This document shows, one piece after another, positions 1-6,519 of a DNA stretch of 7,094 bases. The position numbers and the translations under genes were made by a program. The notes below the pieces were generated by a model. It saw only the letters and a list, made by a program, of their open reading frames with translations. It ran no database searches and was not told the origin of the DNA. How positions within the stretch are numbered: the first letter of the stretch is position 1; the number at the start of each line of letters is the position of its first letter. Source of the DNA: Firmicutes bacterium UBA1768 (GTDB taxonomy: Bacteria; Bacillota; Clostridia; Peptostreptococcales; Anaerovoracaceae); contig DCGW01000053.1 of NCBI GenBank assembly GCA_002315335.1, forward strand, positions 1 to 7,094. The letters run 5' to 3'.

Positions 1-98
1 TATTATTATATATTTCAATTCTATTAATTATCAGGCCGGACTTCCGTATTGTTTTATGATTTCTTCTCTTTTCGCCCAACATTGATGCTTATGGTATG

Positions 99-127
99 TT
101 GTATCTACTGAGAAAAAATGTTAAAAT
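99..127 (+). promoter_or_regulatory. Candidate sigma-A promoter of the secreted protease gene
   Basis: A -10 box TAAAAT (122-127) is preceded by TG at 119-120, giving an extended -10. A weak -35 TTGTAT (99-104) lies 17 bases upstream. Transcription would start near 134 and leave a short leader of roughly 27 bases ending in the ribosome binding site. The -35 matches only half of TTGACA, so the call rests mainly on the extended -10. The rest of 1-98 is AT-rich and shows no gene. Confidence 0.45.
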
Positions 128-143
128 ATATCCAAATCCAAAG

Positions 144-163
144 AAAGGTGTGAGCACTACTTG
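144..163 (+). promoter_or_regulatory. Ribosome binding site and TTG start of the protease gene
   Basis: AAAGGTG at 144-150 lies 10 bases before TTG at 161. The TTG is followed at once by three Lys codons and a hydrophobic stretch, as expected at the start of a signal peptide. The next in-frame ATG (residue 21) would remove most of the signal peptide. The GTG at 148 is out of frame and runs straight into a stop, so TTG at 161 is the best start. Confidence 0.7.
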
Positions 164-2221
164 ACTAAGAAAAAAATCATTTCACTCATTACTGTATTAG
201 TTTTAATAATAGCTATTCCTATGACCTCGGCCGCAAACAGCTGGCAGGTGGCTGCAGCTGAGAAAGTCTCGGATATACTCATCCCAATGGCCGATGCTGT
301 GGATGACACGCTGCCTCCGATACCAGAAGGCTATAGCTATAGAGGCGACCGTCTTACAGACGAGCATGGTGTGACTATTTACTACATTTATCGTTCTCTC
401 GGAAGCTCAGGTGTTTCGGTTGGGTATTGGATAGACCAGCAGGGTAATCCTGTTATTAACAACGCCTTTGCCGAAAGCTATTTACCTACTACAGATGTAA
501 TTCCGGGTTCGGAAAAGGATGCCGGTAAGGACAAAAGCTCTGTTGTTACCGATGATTTGGACAAGGAAAGCTCAAGCCTGCCATCGTCCTATGATGCTCG
601 CAAATACGGCTATGTGACCGGGATTGAAGCTCAAGAAGGCGGAACCTGCTGGGCTATGGCCTCCATTGCAGCAATAGAAAGCAATGCAATAAAACAGGGC
701 TTTGCGGATAAAACTCTTGATTTAAATGAGTATTTTTCTGTTTGGAACTCGCTTAATGGTTACTATACGACTGAGGGTGCTGCAACCAACTCTCTGAACG
801 ACGGATATATATCAGATACAACCAATATGATGTATGATGGCGGCAATCCGAGTATTATTGGCCTTAGTCTGTTAAACTTCTCGGGAGCAATAAGAGAGGA
901 TAGTCATGATATTGCTATAACCACTACCGGTGTCAGTAATATAATTAGTGAATTGGAAAGTAAGCTTAATATTAACAATAAATATCTGCGCGACATCACT
1001 TTAGAAAAAATTATTGAAGTTGGAACAACAAAAAACACAATAAAACAGGCTGTGCTCGACTACGGCGGCTTGTATATAGGCTTTCCTTTTGATGATTATT
1101 CGTTTTATTCAGGGGAATACATCACCTATTATTCGGGAAATAAAACTACTGACTCAAGCCATGCGGTGGAGCTTATTGGGTGGGACGATAACTTCTCAAG
1201 AACCTATTTTGATTCCAATAACAGGCCAAAAAATAACGGCGCATGGCTTTGTAAAAACAGTTGGGGCTCAAGCTGGGGTGATGGCGGTTACTTCTGGATG
1301 TCCTACGAGCAAAGCATAAATAGTATATATGCCTTTAAGGTTGCTGACCCAAAAGAGTTTGATACTGTTTACATGTATGATGGTGTCGGGGCGTCGACGA
1401 TGCTTACTTGCGATAAAGCGGCGAATATCTTTACAGCAGACAAGAATACACTATTAACAAGGTTCTCTTATGGAAGCTCTGCGAAGGCGCAGTATACACT
1501 CAATATTTATAAATTGAAGAATGACTACACATCTCCTGAGGATGGTGTTGATGGTAATCCGATATATACTCAAAGCGGCACGACCTCTGGCGAGGCCTGG
1601 ACTAAGCTCAATAAATATGTACAGCTTAATAAGGGTGATAAGTTTTCGGTTGTCATTTCAGTTAAAAATAATAATAATAATTCTTCCGTATGTTTTACTG
1701 AGGGAGAAAGCAGCGATGAAAAGAAGTACACCAGCAACGAAGGTGAGAGCTTCTGCTATGTTGGAGGCAAGTGGATAGATACTGCAAAAGTAGTAAATCA
1801 AGAATCGGAACCCTCAAAATCATTAAACAACGTCTGTATCCGCGTTGTAGGCGCTGATATTGCTACTTTCCACGATTATAGCGGTGTATACAAAAACAAT
1901 GGCGGTGGGACTCACAGCCGTAAGTGTTTATACTGTGACAGCTATAGCCAACCTGTAGCCTGCACACCAACGCTGATTAGCAGTGTTGCTGGAGTCGACT
2001 GCAAAACAGAGGGAAAAAATCACTATAAATGTACATTATGCGGATACGAATATGATGATAAAAACGGAATCTACGGTGACCATCAGTATGTTGACAACAA
2101 ATGCAACGTTTGTAATAAAACCCGCTCAGCGGGACTTTTCCAAACCTTCACGAAGCTATTCAGCAGCATTTTCAAAAGCTTCGGCTCAATATTTAAGAAT
2201 ATTTTTGGGTTCCTCAAATAA
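161..2221 (+). CDS. Secreted C1 (papain-like) cysteine protease with lectin-like domain and heptad tail
   Basis: This is a predicted exported cysteine endopeptidase of peptidase family C1. Residues 1-25 form a signal peptide (KKK, a hydrophobic core, then a likely cut after SAA). Residues about 50-140 are a linker or propeptide that I do not recognise. The catalytic domain spans about 142-395. It has Gln158 as oxyanion residue, nucleophile Cys163 in GGTCWAMAS, His334 in SSHAVELIGW and Asn366 in CKNSWGSSWGDGGY. Residues about 400-562 resemble the lectin-like domain found after bacterial C1 peptidases. Residues 571-651 are rich in Cys and His, with CxxC pairs at 589/592, 624/627 and 648/651. 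The last 21 residues are three Phe-rich heptads ending in Lys. There is no LPXTG, dockerin or S-layer anchor. The gene stands alone, convergent with aroE-aroK. Its substrate is unknown. The protease call is firm; the C-terminal domain labels are less certain. Confidence 0.88.
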   Translation: MTKKKIISLITVLVLIIAIPMTSAANSWQVAAAEKVSDILIPMADAVDDTLPPIPEGYSYRGDRLTDEHGVTIYYIYRSLGSSGVSVGYWIDQQGNPVINNAFAESYLPTTDVIPGSEKDAGKDKSSVVTDDLDKESSSLPSSYDARKYGYVTGIEAQEGGTCWAMASIAAIESNAIKQGFADKTLDLNEYFSVWNSLNGYYTTEGAATNSLNDGYISDTTNMMYDGGNPSIIGLSLLNFSGAIREDSHDIAITTTGVSNIISELESKLNINNKYLRDITLEKIIEVGTTKNTIKQAVLDYGGLYIGFPFDDYSFYSGEYITYYSGNKTTDSSHAVELIGWDDNFSRTYFDSNNRPKNNGAWLCKNSWGSSWGDGGYFWMSYEQSINSIYAFKVADPKEFDTVYMYDGVGASTMLTCDKAANIFTADKNTLLTRFSYGSSAKAQYTLNIYKLKNDYTSPEDGVDGNPIYTQSGTTSGEAWTKLNKYVQLNKGDKFSVVISVKNNNNNSSVCFTEGESSDEKKYTSNEGESFCYVGGKWIDTAKVVNQESEPSKSLNNVCIRVVGADIATFHDYSGVYKNNGGGTHSRKCLYCDSYSQPVACTPTLISSVAGVDCKTEGKNHYKCTLCGYEYDDKNGIYGDHQYVDNKCNVCNKTRSAGLFQTFTKLFSSIFKSFGSIFKNIFGFLK
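1667..1681 (+). repeat. (AAT)5 trinucleotide repeat inside the protease gene
   Basis: Five tandem AAT codons encode Asn503-Asn507 within the lectin-like domain, probably in a surface loop between two beta strands. Changes by whole units would keep the reading frame and only alter loop length. Confidence 0.8.
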
Positions 2222-2282
2222 ATAGCAAATAAGCTGATTGGAGAAAACTGCTCAACATAAGTGTGAGCAAATAATTAAAAGT

Positions 2283-2332
2283 AAAAGCAGGTCAGTATGC
2301 TGATAATGACTTCAGCAAGCCGGCCTGCTTTT
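2283..2332. terminator. Nested hairpin, likely bidirectional terminator
   Basis: AAAAGCAGG (2283-2291) pairs perfectly with CCTGCTTTT (2324-2332). Inside it TGCTGA (2298-2303) pairs with TCAGCA (2312-2317), giving a two-tier hairpin. On the plus strand the stem ends in TTTT; on the minus strand it is followed by TTTTACTTTTAATT, a better U-tract. It sits between the stops of the convergent protease and aroE-aroK genes and probably stops transcription in both directions. Confidence 0.7.
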
Positions 2333-2355
2333 GTAATAAATATTATCTAGATAGC

Positions 2356-3534
2356 TCATCTGCCGCTCAGAGAAACAAAGTCGTCTGCAAGTGAATAGTA
2401 GAGGTCTTTTCTTTCTTCCCAAAGCTTTTCTACACCTGTAGTCTGTGAGAGTGGGCGACCATATGTTTCTAAAAGCTCGAGCGGACAGTCAACCATCAGA
2501 ACTCTCGAATTCTGTTTAATCATTTTACGGTTTTTTTCTCTTAAAACCACGCCTCCACCAGTGGAAATAACGAGTCCTGATGATTTGGAAAAAATTTCCA
2601 ACAGCTCGCTTTCCTTATCCCTGAAATATTCTTCTCCTTTGTTCCTGAAAATATCAGTTATTTTCATCCCAACGGCTTTTTCTATTTCCTCGTCGAGATC
2701 AATGAAAGGGAGGCCTTTTGCTGCGGAGATTTTTCTTCCTATGGTTGTTTTTCCGGAGCCGGGCATGCCTATGAGTATGGTATTAAGCTTGGTTTCGAGT
2801 ATTCTGCTTTCAATCTTTTCTGTGTTTGGCTGCAACTCTTTGCCTGACCATATCCTTGCGGCCGCTACAGCCTGACCAACGAGCATGGTAAGCCCTCCAA
2901 AAGCATTTATTCCCAATTCTTCGGCTTGCAGAATAAGTGCGGTTTTGTTGGGGTTGTAAATCAGGTCTATAACAGTATCAACCTTTTGAAAAAGTCTTAA
3001 ATCAATGGGCGACTTGAGGTTTTCTGGGTACATTCCAACAGGAGTTGTATTAATGATCAGCCTTGCATCGCTGTGAATCAAGTGAGCGTTTTTGTAGTTG
3101 GTGCTTCCTGTGCGGGAAACTATGTGGTGGTCTATGCCAAGGTTTTTAAGAACAGCACACACTGCCTTGCAGGCGCCGCCGCTGCCGAGCACAAGTGCTT
3201 TGCCTGACCTGTGCCCATTTGCTTTCTTTAGAAGCGCTTCAAAGCCGGCATAGTCTGTGTTGTCACCATAATATCCACCGTCAGGAAGCTTAACCATAGT
3301 ATTCACACTTCCTATAGCCTGCGCTCTTTCACTGATTATTCTGCAGTACGGAATAACAGCTTCCTTGTACGGAATTGTAACGTTAAATCCGCTCAGATCG
3401 TTTTCTGAAAGGAAAGCATCAAGCTTGTCGGGGGAAACCTCGTATAGCTTATATTCATATTCTCCTATTAAGTTGTGAATTTCAATCGAATAGCTGTGTG
3501 AAAGCTTTTCGCCGATAAGACCATAGCGCTTCAT
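2356..3534 (-). CDS. aroE-aroK: Bifunctional shikimate dehydrogenase-shikimate kinase (AroE-AroK fusion)
   Basis: A cytoplasmic fusion predicted to catalyse two consecutive chorismate pathway steps: NADPH reduction of 3-dehydroshikimate to shikimate, then ATP phosphorylation to shikimate 3-phosphate. The AroE half (about 1-245) has the shikimate-binding SHS (12-14), NVTIPYK with catalytic Lys57, NTD with Asp94, the nucleotide-binding GSGGACKAV (117-125), NTTPVGM (162-168) and GGLTMLVGQA (213-222). The AroK half (about 248-392) has Walker A GMPGSGKT (256-263), DLDE (279-282), YFRDKE with Arg305, STGGG (324-328) and a short lid with GRPL (359-362). It ends about 15 residues after the ELLETYGRPLS segment region's conserved ADD motif begins to close the fold, so the last helix is short for the family. 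ATG is preceded by GGAG six bases upstream (minus strand). It is divergent from argR. The fusion is continuous, with no stop or frameshift. Confidence 0.95.
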   Translation of the reverse strand: MKRYGLIGEKLSHSYSIEIHNLIGEYEYKLYEVSPDKLDAFLSENDLSGFNVTIPYKEAVIPYCRIISERAQAIGSVNTMVKLPDGGYYGDNTDYAGFEALLKKANGHRSGKALVLGSGGACKAVCAVLKNLGIDHHIVSRTGSTNYKNAHLIHSDARLIINTTPVGMYPENLKSPIDLRLFQKVDTVIDLIYNPNKTALILQAEELGINAFGGLTMLVGQAVAAARIWSGKELQPNTEKIESRILETKLNTILIGMPGSGKTTIGRKISAAKGLPFIDLDEEIEKAVGMKITDIFRNKGEEYFRDKESELLEIFSKSSGLVISTGGGVVLREKNRKMIKQNSRVLMVDCPLELLETYGRPLSQTTGVEKLWEERKDLYYSLADDFVSLSGR

Positions 3535-3564
3535 TTTTTTCTCCGAATGCAGCTTTTGAGATTT

Positions 3565-3573
3565 GTTATAGCA
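3565..3573 (-). promoter_or_regulatory. Candidate extended -10 promoter of aroE-aroK
   Basis: On the minus strand the sequence reads TGCTATAAC, an extended -10 one base off TATAAT. No good -35 lies 16-18 bases upstream. The predicted start would be about 24 bases before the aroE ATG, a sensible leader length. A TTGACT further upstream (3612-3617, minus) is too far away to pair with this box. Confidence 0.3.
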
Positions 3574-3631
3574 TCTGTAATTAATCGTTTTTTCTATTAT
3601 ATAATATTTGCAGTCAAGATAAAATGTTTTG

Positions 3632-3659
3632 TTGAAATATAAAAATGATATGATAAAAT
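3632..3659 (+). promoter_or_regulatory. Candidate sigma-A promoter of argR-recN
   Basis: A -35 TTGAAA (3632-3637) is separated by 16 bases from a -10 TAAAAT (3654-3659). A TG at 3651-3652 makes it an extended -10. The expected start near 3666 leaves a leader of about 45 bases that contains the hairpin and both GGAGGT motifs. ArgR often represses its own gene, but I see no clear ARG box palindrome here; the AT-rich stretch 3632-3653 bears only a loose resemblance to one. Confidence 0.55.
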
Positions 3660-3672
3660 ATGGTTATTAATT

Positions 3673-3709
3673 AAAGGATTGGAGGTGGCTTTTAAGCCAC
3701 GGAGGTAAC
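3673..3709 (+). promoter_or_regulatory. argR translation leader: two GGAGGT motifs around a hairpin
   Basis: GGAGGT occurs at 3681-3686 and again at 3701-3706, exactly 20 bases apart. Between them GTGGCT (3685-3690) pairs with AGCCAC (3695-3700) over a TTTA loop. The second motif, four bases (TAAC) before ATG 3710, is the argR ribosome binding site. It lies immediately 3' of the stem and is not paired by it. The first motif partly overlaps the stem. The function of this layout is unknown. Confidence 0.6.
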
Positions 3710-4174
3710 ATGAGGTATCATAGACAAAACAGAATATTGGAGCTCATCTCAACGCGGAGTATCGAGACTCAGGAAGAATTAGTGCGCATCCTTAACGAAG
3801 AGGATTTTAAGGTTACACAGGCCACAATTTCGAGAGACATAAGGGAACTTAAGCTGGTAAAAACTACAGGGGAAAACGGCAAACTAAGATACGCACTCGC
3901 TTCGGAAGGGGAACACAGGTCTTCCCAAAGATATGGACGAATTTTGCAGGAGACTGTAATATCCTGTTCACGTTCCGAAAATATGATAGTTGTAAAAACT
4001 CTCAATGGCTGTGCAAATGCTTCCTGCGAGGCATTGGATTCAATGAAAATTGAGGGCATAATGGGGACTATTGCCGGAGATAACACCATTTTTGTTGTGG
4101 CGGAATCATCGGAAAAGGCTCCCGAAATAGTTGAAATGATTAATAACATGATTAAGGGCCTGAGGCCTGTATAA
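3710..4174 (+). CDS. argR: Arginine repressor ArgR/AhrC
   Basis: An arginine-responsive transcription regulator that in the family forms hexamers, represses arginine biosynthesis and often activates catabolism. At 154 residues it is of usual length. The N-terminal winged helix (about 1-70) carries the typical IETQEELVRIL segment and the recognition region VTQATISRDIREL (35-47). The C-terminal oligomerisation and arginine-binding domain (about 80-152) has GTIAGDNT (119-126). Most relatives have two Asp residues here; this protein has Asp124-Asn125, which may alter arginine binding. ATG 3710 matches the usual family start and has a strong GGAGG. recN begins 11 bases after its stop, so the two are almost certainly co-transcribed, a pairing widely conserved in Firmicutes. 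The specific target genes cannot be inferred from this window. Confidence 0.95.
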   Translation: MRYHRQNRILELISTRSIETQEELVRILNEEDFKVTQATISRDIRELKLVKTTGENGKLRYALASEGEHRSSQRYGRILQETVISCSRSENMIVVKTLNGCANASCEALDSMKIEGIMGTIAGDNTIFVVAESSEKAPEIVEMINNMIKGLRPV

Positions 4175-4188
4175 GGTGGAGCTAATTG
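4174..4188 (+). promoter_or_regulatory. Ribosome binding site and TTG start of recN
   Basis: AGGTGGAG (4174-4181) begins on the last base of the argR stop codon and lies four bases before TTG 4186. The protein read from this TTG (MITYLSIKNFAIIKDL) matches the usual RecN beginning. No ATG or GTG gives a better fit, so TTG is taken as the start. Confidence 0.75.
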
Positions 4189-5844
4189 ATTACATATTTA
4201 TCTATAAAAAACTTTGCAATCATTAAGGACCTGGCGCTGGAATTCGGCCCGGGTCTGAACATTATAACAGGAGAAACGGGTGCCGGAAAATCGATAATAA
4301 TTGAAGCGATAAGCATGGCTCTCGGTTCAAGGGCTGACTCTGCCTATGTCAGGACAGGCGCGGACAGGGCGCTTATTCAGCTTGTTGTGCAGGTGCCGGA
4401 AGAAGAAGGAGAGACAATTCTAACAAGGGAAATCCTCGCAGGTGGCAGGTCAACCTGTAAAATAGGTGATGAGGTTATTACCCTTGCGCGGTTAAATGAG
4501 TTTTGCAGAAGAGCGGTTGACCTCCACGGCCAATACGACAACCAGACGCTGCTCAACCCGGAAAACCATATTTCGGTTTTGGACTCCTTTGATGAAGATG
4601 GAAGCGTAAAGTCGGCATTTATAGCATATTCGGCAATATATCAAGAGTTTTCTGCTCTAAAGACTGAACTCTCGGAGCTGCGCCGTACCATCGCCGAAAG
4701 CCGCAGAAAAAAGGATTTTATGGAGTTTGAGGCGGGAGAAATTGCAAGGATAAATCCCAGACCGGGCGAGGATGAGGAGCTGTCGGCAACGCTTTCGGTT
4801 TATCAGAACAGGGAAAAGGTTCTTTCTTCGGCATCAAAGGCACATGCTTGTCTGTATTCGGGTGAAGGGAGCTGCACCGAGCTAATGTCATTAGCTGCTT
4901 CTGAGGTTGAAAAAATTGCTGAGCTATCGCCTGCTTTAGAGGGGATACTGTCTGTAATCAGAGACTGCAGCTGTGCTATAGAGGACGCGGCCCGAGAGCT
5001 TTCTCCGTTTTTGGAGGGTGAGAGCCTTGGTGAAGCTGATATTGATGCTGTTATTTCAAGGCTTGAAGCTGTTGAGGCTCTTAAAAGAAAATATGACGGA
5101 AGCCTTGAGGACGTCATTGCATACCGGGAAAAGCTCGAAAAAGACCTGGCTAACATGGAAAACTTTGACTATGTTGAGGGTCAGCTAAGAAAAAGGCTTG
5201 TTGAAAAATACGAAGAAGCAGAGAAGGCGGCTTATGAGCTCAGCTCGGCAAGAAGGGACGCGGCGAAAAAACTTGAAACCGAGGTAAACAGAGAACTTTC
5301 TGAGCTAAACTTCAAAAATGCCGAGTTTAGCGTAAGCTTTGACGAGGTTCCGAGGAAAAATGAAAGGCTTGCCCTGACTGAAACCGGTATTGATCTGATT
5401 GAATTTTATATTTCCACAAACAAGGGTGAGGCACTAAAGCCTATGGCTAAAATTGCCTCAGGCGGTGAAATTTCAAGAATAATGCTGGCCTTCAAAAAGA
5501 TTTTGGGCACTTATTCAAAGGTCCCTACCTTTATTTTTGATGAAATAGATACGGGAATCAGCGGACATGCGGCTGCAGTTGTTGCCCTCAAGCTTGCTGA
5601 AATATCCAAAATGCATCAGGTTTTATGTATTACCCATCTGCCTCAGATAGCGGTTATGGGAGATGCGCACTACCTGATAGAAAAAATAAGCGACGACAGG
5701 GAAACCTACACGCAGGTAAATCCTATGGATGAGGAACGCTTTGTTACTGAGGTTGCCAGACTTTCCGGAAATGTTGAACTCACACAGTCGGCGCTGTTAA
5801 ATGCCAAAGAAATGATAGAAAAGGCAAAAGCCGCCAAACAATAA
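4186..5844 (+). CDS. recN: DNA repair ATPase RecN
   Basis: An SMC-like ATPase that acts early in repair of DNA double-strand breaks, working with RecA to hold and process broken ends on the nucleoid. The 552 residues equal the full family length. The N-terminal half of the ATPase head has Walker A GETGAGKS (29-36) and LHGQYDNQTLL (113-123). The middle (about 150-375) is rich in Glu, Lys, Leu and Ala and fits the antiparallel coiled-coil arm. The C-terminal head half has the ABC signature ASGGEISRIMLA (424-435), Walker B FIFDEIDTG (449-457) with Asp452 and Glu453, and the switch His484 in CITHLPQIA. All catalytic motifs are present. It is the second gene of the argR-recN operon, starts at TTG, and is followed 12 bases later by a strong terminator. 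No LexA box was identified near the operon promoter. Confidence 0.97.
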   Translation: MITYLSIKNFAIIKDLALEFGPGLNIITGETGAGKSIIIEAISMALGSRADSAYVRTGADRALIQLVVQVPEEEGETILTREILAGGRSTCKIGDEVITLARLNEFCRRAVDLHGQYDNQTLLNPENHISVLDSFDEDGSVKSAFIAYSAIYQEFSALKTELSELRRTIAESRRKKDFMEFEAGEIARINPRPGEDEELSATLSVYQNREKVLSSASKAHACLYSGEGSCTELMSLAASEVEKIAELSPALEGILSVIRDCSCAIEDAARELSPFLEGESLGEADIDAVISRLEAVEALKRKYDGSLEDVIAYREKLEKDLANMENFDYVEGQLRKRLVEKYEEAEKAAYELSSARRDAAKKLETEVNRELSELNFKNAEFSVSFDEVPRKNERLALTETGIDLIEFYISTNKGEALKPMAKIASGGEISRIMLAFKKILGTYSKVPTFIFDEIDTGISGHAAAVVALKLAEISKMHQVLCITHLPQIAVMGDAHYLIEKISDDRETYTQVNPMDEERFVTEVARLSGNVELTQSALLNAKEMIEKAKAAKQ

Positions 5845-5853
5845 AGAATTATG

Positions 5854-5881
5854 CTGCCGTCGGTCTCCGACGGTGGTTTTT
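5854..5881 (+). terminator. Intrinsic terminator of the argR-recN operon
   Basis: CCGTCGG (5857-5863) pairs with CCGACGG (5867-5873) over a three-base loop TCT. The stem extends to ten pairs with two G-T wobbles (5854-5856 with 5874-5876). A run of five T follows at 5877-5881. It lies 9 bases after the recN stop codon and separates argR-recN from the ruv genes. Confidence 0.92.
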
Positions 5882-5938
5882 CTGTTTATAGATTATGTTA
5901 CAATTCTGTGCAATATTCATGTCTGTAGTGTGAGCCGC

Positions 5939-5967
5939 TTGAAGGAATACACAAAATGTGCTATAAT
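5939..5967 (+). promoter_or_regulatory. Sigma-A promoter of ruvC-ruvA
   Basis: A perfect -10 TATAAT (5962-5967) preceded by TG at 5959-5960 (extended -10) lies 17 bases after a -35 TTGAAG (5939-5944). The start would fall near 5974, about 24 bases before the ruvC ATG. It follows the recN terminator, so ruvC-ruvA is probably a separate transcription unit. Confidence 0.8.
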
Positions 5968-5997
5968 AAACAGTCAATATAGGGGGCTGAGCTGACC

Positions 5998-6501
5998 ATG
6001 AGAATATTGGGAATTGACCCGGGCTATGCTATTCTGGGTTATGGTATTGTTGATTTTGATAACAACCACTTTAAGGTTATTGACTATGGTGCAATAACAA
6101 CCGATAAGGACCAACCTATGCCGGAGAGACTCAAGGACTTATATTCCGGCATTTCAAATATTATTGACCTGTACAGGCCTGATATGACAGCTGTAGAAGA
6201 GCTTTTCTTCAACAAAAATGTAAAGACCGCAATATTGGTTGCGCAGGCACGGGGAGCGGTTATTACTGCTGTCACAAACAAAGATATTCCGCTATTTGAA
6301 TACACACCGCTGCAGATCAAACAGGCACTTGTAGGCTATGGCAGGGCTGAAAAAAATCAGGTTCAGCAGATGGTTAAGGTTATACTTAATTTAGATAAGG
6401 TTCCAAAGCCGGACGATGTTGCCGATGCACTTGCAGTTGCTGTTTGTCACGGAAATTCTTATAATGCATCCGGCGTAATGCGGGTAAATACCTCTATTTA
6501 A
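5998..6501 (+). CDS. ruvC: Holliday junction endonuclease RuvC
   Basis: A metal-dependent dimeric nuclease that resolves Holliday junctions late in recombination repair by symmetric nicking, together with RuvAB. At 167 residues it is of typical length. The four acidic catalytic residues of the RNase H-like fold are visible: Asp7 in GIDPGYA, Glu67 in AVEELFF, and Asp140 and Asp143 in [15 protein letters not shown]. The VAQARGAV segment (81-88) and the [18 protein letters not shown] stretch (102-119), which includes junction-contacting residues in the family, are intact. ATG 5998 is preceded by AGGGGG (5981-5986), 11 bases away, a slightly long spacing. ruvA follows after 18 bases, giving the common ruvC-ruvA order. 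Confidence 0.97.
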   Translation: MRILGIDPGYAILGYGIVDFDNNHFKVIDYGAITTDKDQPMPERLKDLYSGISNIIDLYRPDMTAVEELFFNKNVKTAILVAQARGAVITAVTNKDIPLFEYTPLQIKQALVGYGRAEKNQVQQMVKVILNLDKVPKPDDVADALAVAVCHGNSYNASGVMRVNTSI

Positions 6502-6519
6502 GGTTGAGGGAGAAACAAT

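Noticed and set aside
39..48. Small CGGA/TCCG hairpin near the left edge
   Set aside because: The stem is only four pairs and no clean T-run follows, so a terminator of an upstream gene cannot be supported.
1089..1319. 76-codon alternative frame inside the protease gene
   Set aside because: It overlaps the catalytic His and Asn region of the protease and has no independent support.
2561..2875. 104-codon open frame on the plus strand inside aroE-aroK
   Set aside because: It is antisense to conserved AroE-AroK domains, has no recognisable motif, and is explained as a shadow frame.
3612..3617. TTGACT on the minus strand as a -35 for aroE-aroK
   Set aside because: The nearest TATAAT on that strand is only 10 bases away and the better extended -10 is about 40 bases away, so neither spacing works.
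3769..4149. 126-codon open frame on the minus strand opposite argR
   Set aside because: It lies wholly opposite a clear argR and its protein looks like the low-complexity complement of that gene.
4157..4167. GGCC-TGA-GGCC hairpin at the end of argR
   Set aside because: The stem is four pairs inside coding sequence, with no T-run, and recN follows directly; likely chance.
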